A stretch of 64,000 bases of DNA, taken from assembly GCF_004332295.1 (NCBI RefSeq), contig NZ_RXLP01000001.1, forward strand, positions 1-64,000, in the 5' to 3' direction. Source of the stretch: Alloscardovia theropitheci. Its GTDB lineage: Bacteria; Actinomycetota; Actinomycetes; Actinomycetales; Bifidobacteriaceae. The first letter of the stretch is position 1. Each line of letters starts with the position of its first letter. The notes under the pieces were generated by a model. The model did no database searches, was not told the origin of the DNA, and saw only the letters and a program-made list of their open reading frames with translations. Of the stretch, positions 51,501-62,862 are shown piece by piece. The position numbers and the translations under genes are program-made.

Positions 51501-52628
51501 TTATTCTTCTTCAATTTTGCTTGGTTGACTTTGACGTCGCGAAAGATTGAAACGGATAAATAATAACTGTGCAAGGAAAGTAACAGCCAAAACAATAGAG
51601 ATGTGAATAAAGTAATTATCGAGGAATAAACATGATACTGAAAGTCCTACAATAAGAATAATGGCAAGAGGCAAGAATTCTTTGATCGAAGGTCGATGAG
51701 AGTCTTTATTAAAACGCGTATGAACGAGAACCCCGAGATAAAATAAAGCAAGGCCTAAGGTAAATATTGCGTTCATCATTATAGAATGTTCCAAGTCGAT
51801 AAAATCATACGCAACGGTAACAAGATTAATGCCAAACCAAATGAGATAATGATAGTAAATCATCCATGTAATCTGGCGGTCCGCGCGGTTTTCATCAATC
51901 ATGTGGTCAAATTCAACGATATAGAACATAAAAAGATTCACTATAACGATGAAACTTATTAAAGAAAAAATATTTGGAGAACTGAAATATTGCGCTTGTC
52001 CCACAATAAGTTCGCCCAAAGTAATAATCGTCAGCAATTGCAAACGTTCTATAAGATGAGGGCCGTTCAAAGGAACAGACATCGCATGGCGAGAAAGTAT
52101 CGGAGCCAAAAGATACAAAACACATGCGGCGGCAACTATTGCAAGTCCATTAAATCCACCAACGATAGCTCCCACAAGAATGCTAATGCTGCGTCCGGAG
52201 AGCATAAGAATGAAAACCATACTCTCACGAGCATCATCAGTGCCTCTCCGTTCTATAGCAATCCATACATATTGGGCTACATCAACGAGAGATAAAGCGA
52301 AAAGACCGTATCCAAAGAGTTGGAAATCTTCGTATGATTGAGCATGCGCATGCTGAGCCATAAAAAGCAAAATTGGCATTTGCAGCACAGTCATAGAAAT
52401 AATATCTTTAAAATTATGCTCACCGAAACGGTTAAAATATACTGTTTGAATATTCCACGAGCTAATAAAACCGATAAATACGGCAATATATAGAAGTAAT
52501 GTTGTCCCCGTAACTTCATTTTCGCGTAGAGGTTCAAAGACCTCGGTAATTTGAGAGACAGCATATACAAAAACTAAGTCATAGAAGAGCTCAGTAAGGC
52601 TAACAGGTTTCTTTAATACTTGTGGCAT
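51501..52628 (-). CDS. LtrA-family (low temperature requirement) membrane protein
   Basis: The protein has 375 residues and about eleven helices. N-terminal signature VSLTELFYDLVFVYAVSQITE and GLAIVAAACVLYLLAP, with the later IERLQLLTIITLGELIVGQAQYF. LtrA affects cold growth in Listeria; mechanism unknown. The -10-like TATAAT eight bases before the ATG and the absence of a ribosome binding site suggest a leaderless mRNA. Divergent from pyrG. Confidence 0.88.
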   Translation of the reverse strand: MPQVLKKPVSLTELFYDLVFVYAVSQITEVFEPLRENEVTGTTLLLYIAVFIGFISSWNIQTVYFNRFGEHNFKDIISMTVLQMPILLFMAQHAHAQSYEDFQLFGYGLFALSLVDVAQYVWIAIERRGTDDARESMVFILMLSGRSISILVGAIVGGFNGLAIVAAACVLYLLAPILSRHAMSVPLNGPHLIERLQLLTIITLGELIVGQAQYFSSPNIFSLISFIVIVNLFMFYIVEFDHMIDENRADRQITWMIYYHYLIWFGINLVTVAYDFIDLEHSIMMNAIFTLGLALFYLGVLVHTRFNKDSHRPSIKEFLPLAIILIVGLSVSCLFLDNYFIHISIVLAVTFLAQLLFIRFNLSRRQSQPSKIEEE

Positions 52629-52636
52629 AAGTTGAT

Positions 52637-52642
52637 ATTATA
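52637..52642 (-). promoter_or_regulatory. Candidate -10 of leaderless ltrA
   Basis: On the minus strand TATAAT, eight bases before the ATG. Confidence 0.5.
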
Positions 52643-52700
52643 AAAGGCAGCGTATATCACGCGTATATCAGTTTGTGGACTGTACACTAGTGTGTGTTAA

Positions 52701-54401
<1,701 letters not shown>

Positions 54402-54490
54402 CTGTAGAGTATGCGCATTTATGCTTGACATGAGTAAATCTACTTATATGACAAGCTACTGCCTACAGAAGAAAAACTAGATGTGTATTA

Positions 54491-54530
54491 AAGCGTTGGA
54501 GGTGTGAATATACTCACATCTCCAACGCTT
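54491..54530 (+). terminator. pyrG terminator
   Basis: AGCGTTGGAGgTGTGA pairs with TCACAtCTCCAACGCT, with a TTTTT tail. Confidence 0.9.
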
Positions 54531-54627
54531 TTTAACTTTGCTGATAGAGAGTTATCACATAGCTTTCTACAATGGAACTGTAAAGAAAACGTTAAACGAA
54601 ATGAGAAAGAATTTCGGGAGGTGAGCC

Positions 54628-56103
54628 GTGCCAAACGAAGATGTTGAAATGAATAAATACATTGATGCCCGAGGTGGTGTTAATGAAGAAAAATTACATC
54701 AAGATGATGAATTAATTTCGCAATTTGGCGAGTACAACTATGGTTGGCATGATTCCGATGAAGCGGGAAAGGCCGCTAAAAAAGGAATCGATGAAAACGT
54801 AGTTCGTGAGATTTCTGCAGATAAAGGCGAACCGCAATGGATGCTTGATATGCGTTTGCGGGGATATAAAGCTTTTGTTGAGAAGCCAATGCCTCAGTGG
54901 GGCGTGGATTTATCAGGTTTTGACGCTGATGATTTTAAATACTATGTCAAGCCAATTGATAAGCAAGCTAAGACATGGGAAGAACTTCCTGACGACATAC
55001 GTAATACCTATGATCGTTTAGGCATTCCTGAAGCTGAAAAGAATCGTCTCGTCTCAGGTGTCGCTGCTCAGTATGAGTCAGAGGTTATTTATAACTCGAT
55101 TCGTGATGATCTTAAAGAGCAAGGCGTTATCTTCGTCGATACTGATACAGCAGTGCGTGATTATCCTGAGCTCGTTAAGAAGTACTTTGGCACTGTTGTC
55201 TCACCTGAAGATAATAAATTTGGTGCATTAAATACAGCCGCATGGTCTGGTGGTTCTTTTGTATACGTTCCAAAGGGTGTGCACGTAGATATTCCGTTGC
55301 AAGCATATTTCCGTATTAATACGCCAGCGATGGGCCAGTTTGAACGCACTTTGATTATTGCTGATGAAGGTTCATACGTTCATTATGTAGAAGGATGCAC
55401 AGCTCCGATTTATTCTGAAGACTCATTACATGCAGCAATTGTTGAAATTATCGTTGAAAAGCATGCACGGGTACGTTATACAACTGTTCAGAATTGGTCG
55501 AATAACGTATACAATTTGGTTACCCAACGTGCTTACGTGCGTGAAGGTGGAACCATGGAATGGGTTGATGGAAACATCGGCTCAAAGGCTACTATGAAGT
55601 ATCCTGCGTGCATTTTAGCTGAGCCATATGCAAAAGCTGAAACTATGTCGCTAGGATTTGCTGGTAAAGGCCAGTACCAAGATACCGGTGCTAAGATGAT
55701 TCATCTTGCTCCACACACAAGCTCAACTATCGTGGCGAAGTCTATATCTCGTGGGGGAGGACGTTCTGCTTATCGTGGTCTAGTCAAGATTATTGATGGA
55801 GCAGAGGGGTCAAGCTCGAACGTCGTTTGTGATGCATTATTGGTTGACGATTTTTCGAGATCTGACACGTATCCTCATGTTGATGTGCGTGAAGATGATG
55901 TCTCAATGGCTCATGAGGCGACAGTGTCGAAGGTTTCCGAAGATCAGCTTTTCTACCTGATGAGCCGCGGTATCGAAGAAAAGGAAGCAATGGGCATGAT
56001 TGTTCGCGGTTTTGTCGAGCCGATTTCACGTGAGCTTCCTATGGAATACGCACTGGAATTGAACCGACTCGTTGAACTGCAGATGGAAGGATCGGTAGGC
56101 TAA
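54628..56103 (+). CDS. sufB: Fe-S cluster assembly scaffold SufB
   Basis: The protein has 491 residues with GTG start preceded by GGGAGGTGAGCC. It has the SufB/D beta-helix core with [15 protein letters not shown] and the C-terminal [20 protein letters not shown]. Part of the SufBC2D scaffold. The stop overlaps the sufD start (TAATG). Start of the SUF operon; no SufR repressor gene is seen upstream. Confidence 0.95.
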   Translation: MPNEDVEMNKYIDARGGVNEEKLHQDDELISQFGEYNYGWHDSDEAGKAAKKGIDENVVREISADKGEPQWMLDMRLRGYKAFVEKPMPQWGVDLSGFDADDFKYYVKPIDKQAKTWEELPDDIRNTYDRLGIPEAEKNRLVSGVAAQYESEVIYNSIRDDLKEQGVIFVDTDTAVRDYPELVKKYFGTVVSPEDNKFGALNTAAWSGGSFVYVPKGVHVDIPLQAYFRINTPAMGQFERTLIIADEGSYVHYVEGCTAPIYSEDSLHAAIVEIIVEKHARVRYTTVQNWSNNVYNLVTQRAYVREGGTMEWVDGNIGSKATMKYPACILAEPYAKAETMSLGFAGKGQYQDTGAKMIHLAPHTSSTIVAKSISRGGGRSAYRGLVKIIDGAEGSSSNVVCDALLVDDFSRSDTYPHVDVREDDVSMAHEATVSKVSEDQLFYLMSRGIEEKEAMGMIVRGFVEPISRELPMEYALELNRLVELQMEGSVG

Positions 56104-57287
56104 TGGTAGCTCGTAAAGAAATTAGTATTCCTGTAGCAGATCCGAATAATCCGTATGCGATTCCGGCAGCAATGCCTTCGAGCGCTGACCGTAATCCACG
56201 ATCTTTCGACGTCAACGATTTTGCTATCCCTGCTAAGAATCAGGAAGATTGGCGCTTTACGCCTATCGACCGAATCACTGAATTTACTGAGATCTTCAAT
56301 CCAGCTCAACAGATTCGTGTAGAGCTTTCTATGATTGATGGAAGCGATGTACCTGAGAGCGTGACATTGCGAGCAGTTGATAAGGGTCAAGCGCCCGTTG
56401 GTACTGTCTCTCTACCAAATGATCGTGTGTCAGCGGTTGAATGGCAAAGTTTTAAGACAGCTATGCATGTGCATATTGCTCAAGATTGCAAGACACCTAT
56501 ACTCATTAAGGTTTCAAGTTCAAGCTTTGATTTGGATGCTCTTCATCTAGTAATCACTACTGACGCTTTAGTACATGCGCATGTAGTTGTTGAGCATGAA
56601 GGTGATGCTCGATTGGCTGAGGGTGTTGAAATTTCTACGGGTGACTTCTCACAAGTATCAACTACTTTCATCCATGAATGGTCTGATACATCAAAGCATG
56701 TCGGAAATCACCGCATCCACGTGGGTAAAGGGGCATCTCTTCGACATAACGTAGTTACACTTGGCGGTCAAGTCGTTCGCATTCGTATGGATCAAGACTT
56801 TGGTGGTGAGCAAGGTGAAGTCAATATGCTTGGTATCTATTTTGCTGAGCCAGGTGAACACATTGAGCATCGTACGATGGTTGTTCATAACCATCCAGAG
56901 TGCAAATCTCGCGTAATTTATAAAGGCGCGTTGTCAGGTCAAGGAGCACATTCTACATGGGTTGGTAATGCGCTTATCGAGCCAACTGCACCAGGAACTG
57001 ACTCCTATGAGCTTAATCGTAATCTCATTTTGGTTCCAGGAGCCATCGCTGATTCTGAGCCAAATCTTGAAATTGAAAATGGTAATATCGTCGGCGCTGG
57101 TCACGCAAGCTCTGTCGGTCGTTTTGATGACGAAGAACTCTTCTATTTGATGAGTCGAGGAATTCCTGAGAAGGAAGCGCAAAAGCTTGTCGTTGCCGGA
57201 TTCTTTAACGAATTAATCGAGCAGATTGATATTCCTGCAATTTCAGAGCACTTGATGAACACAGTCAACGCACGTCTTGAAAGGTAA
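56103..57287 (+). CDS. sufD: Fe-S cluster assembly protein SufD
   Basis: The protein has 394 residues. Paralogue of SufB; ends YLMSRGIPEKEAQKLVVAGFF. Contains the long beta-helix and AIADSEPNLEIENGNIVGAGHASS. Works with SufB and SufC. Two bases separate it from sufC. Confidence 0.95.
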   Translation: MVARKEISIPVADPNNPYAIPAAMPSSADRNPRSFDVNDFAIPAKNQEDWRFTPIDRITEFTEIFNPAQQIRVELSMIDGSDVPESVTLRAVDKGQAPVGTVSLPNDRVSAVEWQSFKTAMHVHIAQDCKTPILIKVSSSSFDLDALHLVITTDALVHAHVVVEHEGDARLAEGVEISTGDFSQVSTTFIHEWSDTSKHVGNHRIHVGKGASLRHNVVTLGGQVVRIRMDQDFGGEQGEVNMLGIYFAEPGEHIEHRTMVVHNHPECKSRVIYKGALSGQGAHSTWVGNALIEPTAPGTDSYELNRNLILVPGAIADSEPNLEIENGNIVGAGHASSVGRFDDEELFYLMSRGIPEKEAQKLVVAGFFNELIEQIDIPAISEHLMNTVNARLER

Positions 57288-57289
57288 TC

Positions 57290-58066
57290 ATGTCCGTTAT
57301 CGAAATCAAAGATCTCCACGCATCAGTGGAAACAAATGAAGGACGCAAGCAGATCCTTAAGGGAGTTAACCTAACTATTAACTCCAATGAAACTCATGCA
57401 ATTATGGGACCTAATGGTTCTGGAAAATCAACACTCGCATATACCTTAGCTGGTCATCCAAAGTACGAAGTTGACTCGGGTGAAGTATTGCTCGACGGAG
57501 TTGATATCTTGACGATGACTCCTGATGAGCGTGCACAGGCAGGATTATTCCTCGCAATGCAGTATCCGGTTGAAGTGCCAGGTGTCCCTATGACTAACTT
57601 CCTGCGCACTGCGAAGACCGCTGTGGATGGGGAGGCTCCTGCTATTCGTCAATGGACGAAAGATCTTACTGCTGCGATGAAGAATTTGCGAATGGATCCG
57701 AAATTCGCTACCCGTTCAGTCAATGAGGGTTTTTCTGGTGGTGAGAAGAAGCGTGCGGAGGTATTGCAGCTCGAACTGCTTAAGCCAAAGTTTGCTATTC
57801 TTGACGAAACTGATTCTGGGTTGGATGTGGATGCATTGCGCATCGTTTCTGAAGGTGTTAATCGTGCGAAAGCCAATACGGGTCTTGGAATTATGATGGT
57901 TACCCATTACACGCGTATCCTTAAGTACATCAAGCCAGATATTGTTCATGTCTTTGCCGATGGACATATTGTTGAGACTGCTGGACCAGAGTTGGCAGAT
58001 TATTTGGAAGAAAATGGTTACGATAAGTATCTTCCAGAAGGAGCTACTGAGTCAGCACAAGCTTAA
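57290..58066 (+). CDS. sufC: Fe-S assembly ATPase SufC
   Basis: The protein has 258 residues. ABC-type ATPase: Walker A GPNGSGKST (40-48), the signature SGGEKKRAEVLQLELL, Walker B FAILDETDSGLDVDALR with the SufC-specific TDSGLD. ATP binding drives rearrangement of SufB-SufD. Confidence 0.96.
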   Translation: MSVIEIKDLHASVETNEGRKQILKGVNLTINSNETHAIMGPNGSGKSTLAYTLAGHPKYEVDSGEVLLDGVDILTMTPDERAQAGLFLAMQYPVEVPGVPMTNFLRTAKTAVDGEAPAIRQWTKDLTAAMKNLRMDPKFATRSVNEGFSGGEKKRAEVLQLELLKPKFAILDETDSGLDVDALRIVSEGVNRAKANTGLGIMMVTHYTRILKYIKPDIVHVFADGHIVETAGPELADYLEENGYDKYLPEGATESAQA

Positions 58067-58108
58067 TCTATCTTAAGAATGTAGTTAAGATAATTTCTAA
58101 GCTTATTT

Positions 58109-58163
58109 AATCGGCGATGCGCTTTGAGAGAATATTTTACTCTGACGGGTTGTATCGCCGATT
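58109..58163 (+). terminator. Hairpin between sufC and sufS
   Basis: AATCGGCGAT (58109-58118) pairs with ATCGCCGATT (58154-58163) around a 35-base loop, followed by GTGTTTATAG. It may partly terminate or stabilise the sufBDC message. Confidence 0.45.
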
Positions 58164-58231
58164 GTGTTTATAGTAATTGTGTATATGTATCTGTAGAAGA
58201 ATTATAAGATAAACATCGAGAGGTTTCGTAC

Positions 58232-59506
58232 ATGACAGGCATGGTTGATATTGAAAAGATACGTGCTGAGTTTCCTATTCTTGATCAGGAAATTCATGGA
58301 TATCCATTGGCCTATCTTGATTCAGGAGCAACAGCACAGAAGCCACAAACTGTAATCGATGCCGAATCTCAATTTTACTCGACTATCAATGCTGGTGTTC
58401 ATCGTGGTGCTCATGAGCTTGCTGCATTGAGCACTGAAGCTTACGAGCAGGGCAGATATTCTGTTGCTCAACTTGTAGGTGCGCACTATGGCGATGGAGA
58501 TGATGAAATCGTTGTTACTGGTGGGGCAACTGCTGGGCTTAATATGCTTGCTAATGCGTTCGACCATGCATCTTTCGACGGGATTGAGCCGTTTGCGTTA
58601 CACAGGGGAGACGAAGTAGTCGTCTCTCGTGCTGAACATCATTCTGTCTTACTGTCTTTTCAGGAATTATGCCGACGCACGGGCGCTGTGCTTAAGGCAC
58701 TCGATTTAGATGATCAAGGTCGTATTATTTCGGATAAAGCTTATCTTGAGTCTGTTATTACACATCGCACAAAGATTGTTGCTTTTACGCATGTGTCCAA
58801 TGTTACGGGCGCAATTACGAATGTTCCTGCAATCGTGACAAGAGCTCGAGAGGTAGGGGCAGTAGTTGTTCTTGATGCTTGCCAGAGCGTTCCTCATCTA
58901 GCTGTTAATTTCCACGATTTAGATGTGGACTTTGCAGTATTTAGCGCTCACAAAATGTACGGACCTACAGGCGTGGGTTTTATGTATGGTAAACGCGACA
59001 TGCTTGAGAAACTGCCGCCGATGAATTTTGGCGGATCTATGGTTGAGCTTGCATGGATGGATAAGCCAGCTCAATACATGGCTCCTCCAGCGAAATTTGA
59101 AGCCGGTACACAGCCTGTGGCTCAGGTAGTGGCTGCAGGAGTAGCTGCTCAGTGGATGATGAATATAGGTCTTGACAATATTGAAGCACATGAGCAGATT
59201 CTTGTTCCGGAGCTTCTTAAGCTAGCTGATATCGAACATGTAAAAATTCTTGGACCATTATCATCACAGGATCGTATTGGCACAGTGGCCTTTGAAATCG
59301 ATGATGTGCATCCGCATGATGTAGGGCAATTTATTGATTCTCGAGGAATTGCTATCCGTGTGGGGCATCATTGTGCACAACCTGTTCATCGACACTTTGG
59401 TTACTATGCATCAAATCGTGTTTCACTAGGGATTTATAATACGAGCGAAGAAATTCAACGCTTGTGTTCGGCAGTAGCGGACGTATATGGATTCTTTCAT
59501 CGTTAA
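58232..59506 (+). CDS. sufS: Cysteine desulfurase SufS
   Basis: The protein has 424 residues. PLP Lys241 in SAHKMYGPTG; active Cys381 in HHCAQPVHRHFG. Group II desulfurase that passes persulfide sulfur to SufU. GAGAGGTTTCGTAC precedes the ATG, 165 bases after sufC. Confidence 0.95.
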   Translation: MTGMVDIEKIRAEFPILDQEIHGYPLAYLDSGATAQKPQTVIDAESQFYSTINAGVHRGAHELAALSTEAYEQGRYSVAQLVGAHYGDGDDEIVVTGGATAGLNMLANAFDHASFDGIEPFALHRGDEVVVSRAEHHSVLLSFQELCRRTGAVLKALDLDDQGRIISDKAYLESVITHRTKIVAFTHVSNVTGAITNVPAIVTRAREVGAVVVLDACQSVPHLAVNFHDLDVDFAVFSAHKMYGPTGVGFMYGKRDMLEKLPPMNFGGSMVELAWMDKPAQYMAPPAKFEAGTQPVAQVVAAGVAAQWMMNIGLDNIEAHEQILVPELLKLADIEHVKILGPLSSQDRIGTVAFEIDDVHPHDVGQFIDSRGIAIRVGHHCAQPVHRHFGYYASNRVSLGIYNTSEEIQRLCSAVADVYGFFHR

Positions 59507-59554
59507 TGGGTACAATCTAAACATTAGATTGAGAGCGATAAGTAGGAGCTATGA

Positions 59555-60130
59555 ATGTTTGATGGTATGAGCGATGCTGAATTGGAACAGATGTATCAAG
59601 AAGTTATCTTAGAAGCATCTAAATCTCCTCATGGCAAAGAGAAATTCTCTGCGGATATTACAACAGCTGCTGCTGAATCTGATGAATCATCCGCTGGTGC
59701 TACGACGACGCTTAGTGCAAACCATGAATATTGTGTTAGCGCGCAGTCTCATCAATTCAACCCTACATGTGGTGACGAAGTAACAGTGCGAGTGGAACTT
59801 TCTGATGGTAGCAACGGTGAACCGGTACGCATCGAAAAACTCATATGGGATGGTCAGGGATGCTCTATTTCACAGGCAAGTTTGTCCATTATGTACGATT
59901 TAGTGCACGGAAAAACGCTTGAAGAAGCAATGGAACTTTCCCGCACATTTAAGCAGCTTATGGAATCTCGTGGACATGGTCTCGACGATGAACAAGCAGA
60001 AGAGTTGCTAGATGATGCCATAGTATTCCAGGGTGTATCGAAGTACCCAATGCGAATTAAATGCGCACTTTTGGGATGGGAAGGTCTCAAGGATTCAGCT
60101 GCTTTAGCACTCACTCAGGTAGGAAAGTAA
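59555..60130 (+). CDS. sufU: SufU-type sulfur transfer protein with an N-terminal insertion
   Basis: The protein has 191 residues; SufU is usually ~150. The zinc ligands Cys72, Asp74, Cys103 and Cys170 are in place (NPTCGDE, GCSISQ, IKCALLGW). Residues ~33-60 are an Ala/Ser/Thr-rich insert with an extra Cys60, absent from usual SufU. It accepts sulfur from SufS. Confidence 0.93.
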   Translation: MFDGMSDAELEQMYQEVILEASKSPHGKEKFSADITTAAAESDESSAGATTTLSANHEYCVSAQSHQFNPTCGDEVTVRVELSDGSNGEPVRIEKLIWDGQGCSISQASLSIMYDLVHGKTLEEAMELSRTFKQLMESRGHGLDDEQAEELLDDAIVFQGVSKYPMRIKCALLGWEGLKDSAALALTQVGK

Positions 60131-60135
60131 AAAAC

Positions 60136-60699
60136 ATGGCACAAGATAATCTCGTACCACAGCCATCTGGTAGCATCCTTGACGCAGTTTCTCGTGCTAT
60201 AGATGATCCTCAATTAGCTCATCAAATTGCACAAAATCCAACTTCTGCGAGTATGCTAGAAGAATCGTATAAAAAGGCACAAGCCAAGGAGAATTCAGCT
60301 ATGGCAGATAATGCGAATACACAGGAATTTGAAGGTATTACATTGACTTTCGTAGATGAAATTGGTCGTGTCACGGCTCAAGACGTAAAAGAAGCTCTTC
60401 ATCAAGTGATGGACCCTGAACTCGGGGTAGATGTGGTAGATCTAGGTTTGGTTTATGGAATTGAAATTGACCATCTAGGTCGAGCAATTTTGACCATGAC
60501 ATTAACTACTCCAGCATGCCCTCTCACTGATTTGATTGAGGATGAGTGTGCAACTGTTCTCGCGGGACTTGTAGAGGAATTCCGAGTGGACTGGACATGG
60601 ACACCTGCATGGAATGTTGATATGATTACGGAAGATGGTGCTGCACAGCTTGCAGCTCTTGGGTTTAATCTCAATAATTTGCCTCGTGCATACGCATAA
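60136..60699 (+). CDS. SufT/MIP18-type (DUF59) Fe-S maturation protein
   Basis: The protein has 187 residues from 60136; an in-frame ATG at 60301 has a better AAGGAG spacing and would give ~132 residues, so the start is uncertain. DUF59 core: DPELGVDVVDLGLVYGIEID (93-112), TTPACPL (124-130) and VDWTWTPAWN. It helps insert Fe-S clusters. Five bases after sufU. Confidence 0.9.
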   Translation: MAQDNLVPQPSGSILDAVSRAIDDPQLAHQIAQNPTSASMLEESYKKAQAKENSAMADNANTQEFEGITLTFVDEIGRVTAQDVKEALHQVMDPELGVDVVDLGLVYGIEIDHLGRAILTMTLTTPACPLTDLIEDECATVLAGLVEEFRVDWTWTPAWNVDMITEDGAAQLAALGFNLNNLPRAYA

Positions 60700-60734
60700 A
60701 CATTTCGTTTTGAGTGCACAAATAAGGAGTATAA

Positions 60735-61250
60735 ATGGGATTTCTCGATTGGATTTTCGGGCGTCGTAATTCTGATGATGCTTCTCTTGAACAAAAGGAA
60801 TATCAACGTAACACTGATACGAGTATTTCTCATAATGCACAATCGAGCGATAAAAGTTATTCCCGGACATATGTAGTTTCCAACAACGAAAATCCAAATC
60901 CTCATACTGTTCACCTCAATATGGATGATTATCCTGTTGAACTTACTCAGGAAGAGGCTCAATTACTAGAGCAAGGGCAAATTCTCCAGGCGATTAAGCT
61001 TGTACGTGAACGGTTGGATACTGATTTAGCGACCGCTAAATTTGCTGTTGACGCCTACAAGGACGGGGAAACAGATATAAATCGTGAGCCCACACCGAAG
61101 AGGGCAGACGAAGTTGAACTAACGAGCGAGGAAATACGTTTAATTCGTAGTGGGGAAACTGTTCAAGCAATTAAGCTTGTTCATGAAAGGGCAGGGCTGA
61201 CATTGGTGAACGCAAAACGTATCGTCGATCAATATCGCCAATCAATATAG
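60735..61250 (+). CDS. Protein with two ribosomal-L7/L12-CTD-like helical repeats
   Basis: The protein has 171 residues. An amphipathic N terminus (MGFLDWIFGRR) is followed by a polar linker. Two matching ~41-residue repeats follow: 69-109 (LQAIKLVRERLDTDLATAKF) and 128-168 (VQAIKLVHERAGLTLVNAKR). Each resembles the helical part of the L7/L12 C-terminal domain (AIKxVRExTGLGLKEAKxLV). It might contact translation GTPases or another partner of L7/L12; role unknown. AAGGAG lies upstream; it follows the SUF genes by 35 bases. Confidence 0.8.
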   Translation: MGFLDWIFGRRNSDDASLEQKEYQRNTDTSISHNAQSSDKSYSRTYVVSNNENPNPHTVHLNMDDYPVELTQEEAQLLEQGQILQAIKLVRERLDTDLATAKFAVDAYKDGETDINREPTPKRADEVELTSEEIRLIRSGETVQAIKLVHERAGLTLVNAKRIVDQYRQSI

Positions 61251-61392
61251 TGGATAAAGATCGTTGATCTATATCAGCGAGAAGATATCTGCATGTAACC
61301 ATGAACTACGTGGCGATGCGATACGATGCGTGACATTATGATGTATGAATATTCTATGGCATGTATTATGATGAAGTTTCAACGATATAGTT

Positions 61393-61442
61393 AAAACGTC
61401 CTGAGGAGCTTGAAAAGTTTAAGCCTACCACGGACGTTTTTT
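61393..61442 (+). terminator. Attenuator-like hairpin directly upstream of uraA
   Basis: AAAACGTCC (61393-61401) pairs with GGACGTTTT (61432-61440) plus TTC, ending 20 bases before the ATG. Inside lies GTCCTGAGGAGCT (61398-61410), which resembles the PyrR-binding-loop consensus with two swapped bases. The AAGCCT segment could pair with AGG..CTT. Confidence 0.6.
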
Positions 61443-61461
61443 CACGAGAGAAAGAGAAAAT

Positions 61462-62790
61462 ATGTCGTTGAATTTCACATGGACACTTCATGGTGACGGT
61501 AAAAATATTGCACCTGGAGAAGTAATCGAGCCAGAAGAACGTCTTACTATTGCACGTACTGCTAGTGTTGGTGCACAGCATGTTATTGCAATGTTTGGAG
61601 CTACATTCCTTGTTCCAATTTTGACAGGGTTTGATCCTTCTACCACATTGTTCTTCACGGCGCTTTCCACAGCTCTATTCCTTCTTATTAATAACAATAC
61701 GCTACCTAGTTATCTGGGTAGCTCTTTTGGTTTTATAGCCCCAATTGCAGCTGTAACGACTGCACATAAGGGTCTCGGTGTAGCGAGCTTCGGTATTTTA
61801 TGCACGGGTATCGCATTGGCGCTTGTAGGTGTTATCGTTCATTTTGCTGGTGCACAGTGGATTGATAAAGTTATGCCACCAGTGGTCAACGGTGCAATTG
61901 TCGCGATTATTGGTTTTAATTTGGCTCCATCTGCTTGGAACAACTTCAAGGTAGCTCCAGATACTGCGTTGGTTACTTTGCTTGCTGTAATGCTTGTAGC
62001 GGTTTTGTTCAAGGGTATGCTTGGCCGTTTGAATATTCTTATCGGTGTGCTTATCGGTTACGTGTATGCAATTGCTCGTGGACAAGTTGATTTTAAGCCA
62101 GTTGAGCAGGCAGCATGGGTAGGTCTTCCAAAGTTCCACGCTCCACAAGCTGATTTCTCGATTCTGCTCATGTTCTTGCCAGTAGTGCTCGTACTTATCG
62201 CAGAGAATATCGGTCACGTAAAGTCCGTTTCTTTGATGACCGGTCGTGATTACGACGATAAGATTGGTCGCTCACTCTTTGCTGATGGTTTGGGCACTAT
62301 CTTTGCTGGTCTCGGTGGAGGGTCTGGTACTACGACATATGCAGAAAATATTGGTGTGATGGCAGCAACTAAGGTGTACTCGACATTGGCTTATTGGTTC
62401 GCTGCAGGATTTGCATTAATCTTGAGCCTTTGCCCTAAGTTTGGTGCAATTATCAATACCATTCCAGCTGGTGTACTCGGTGGCGTAACCACTTTGCTCT
62501 ACGGTATGATTGGCATGCTTGGTGTGCGTATCTGGGTCGAAAACAAGGTAGACTTCGGCAAGAATGTCAACATGATGGTAGCAGCAGTCGTGATGATTGT
62601 CGGTATCGCAAACTTTACCTTCGCTATCCAAGGTGTCAGCTTCAACGGTATCGCGATTGGCTCTTTCGCAGCCCTTATCGTATTCCATGGATTAAAGGGA
62701 ATCGGCAAACTGACTGGTGCTGTAGTTGAAGAAGATGATTATATCGAAGAGGGTAAGGATGAGACACCTTACTCAATTCATGAGAAGTAG
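61462..62790 (+). CDS. uraA: Uracil permease (NCS2)
   Basis: The protein has 442 residues and about fourteen helices. It has the UraA signature ARTASVGAQHVIAMFGATFL, PSYLGSSFGFIAPIAAV, LIAENIGHVKSVSLMTGRD (substrate Glu) and GLGGGSGTTTYAENIGVMAAT. Uracil uptake is inferred from the close UraA match. AGAGAAAGAGAA precedes the ATG. Its transcript starts with the terminator hairpin described above. Confidence 0.93.
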   Translation: MSLNFTWTLHGDGKNIAPGEVIEPEERLTIARTASVGAQHVIAMFGATFLVPILTGFDPSTTLFFTALSTALFLLINNNTLPSYLGSSFGFIAPIAAVTTAHKGLGVASFGILCTGIALALVGVIVHFAGAQWIDKVMPPVVNGAIVAIIGFNLAPSAWNNFKVAPDTALVTLLAVMLVAVLFKGMLGRLNILIGVLIGYVYAIARGQVDFKPVEQAAWVGLPKFHAPQADFSILLMFLPVVLVLIAENIGHVKSVSLMTGRDYDDKIGRSLFADGLGTIFAGLGGGSGTTTYAENIGVMAATKVYSTLAYWFAAGFALILSLCPKFGAIINTIPAGVLGGVTTLLYGMIGMLGVRIWVENKVDFGKNVNMMVAAVVMIVGIANFTFAIQGVSFNGIAIGSFAALIVFHGLKGIGKLTGAVVEEDDYIEEGKDETPYSIHEK

Positions 62791-62822
62791 TCTGATTTTA
62801 TCAATGTAGTTCGCATACATTG

Positions 62823-62861
62823 GGGAGCTTGTGGGACGTAAGATTGGTTCCACAAGCTCCC
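62823..62861. terminator. Bidirectional terminator
   Basis: GGGAGCTTGTGG (62823-62834) pairs perfectly with CCACAAGCTCCC (62850-62861). It lies between uraA and the convergent membrane-protein gene, next to that gene's stop codon. Confidence 0.85.
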
Positions 62862-62862
62862 A

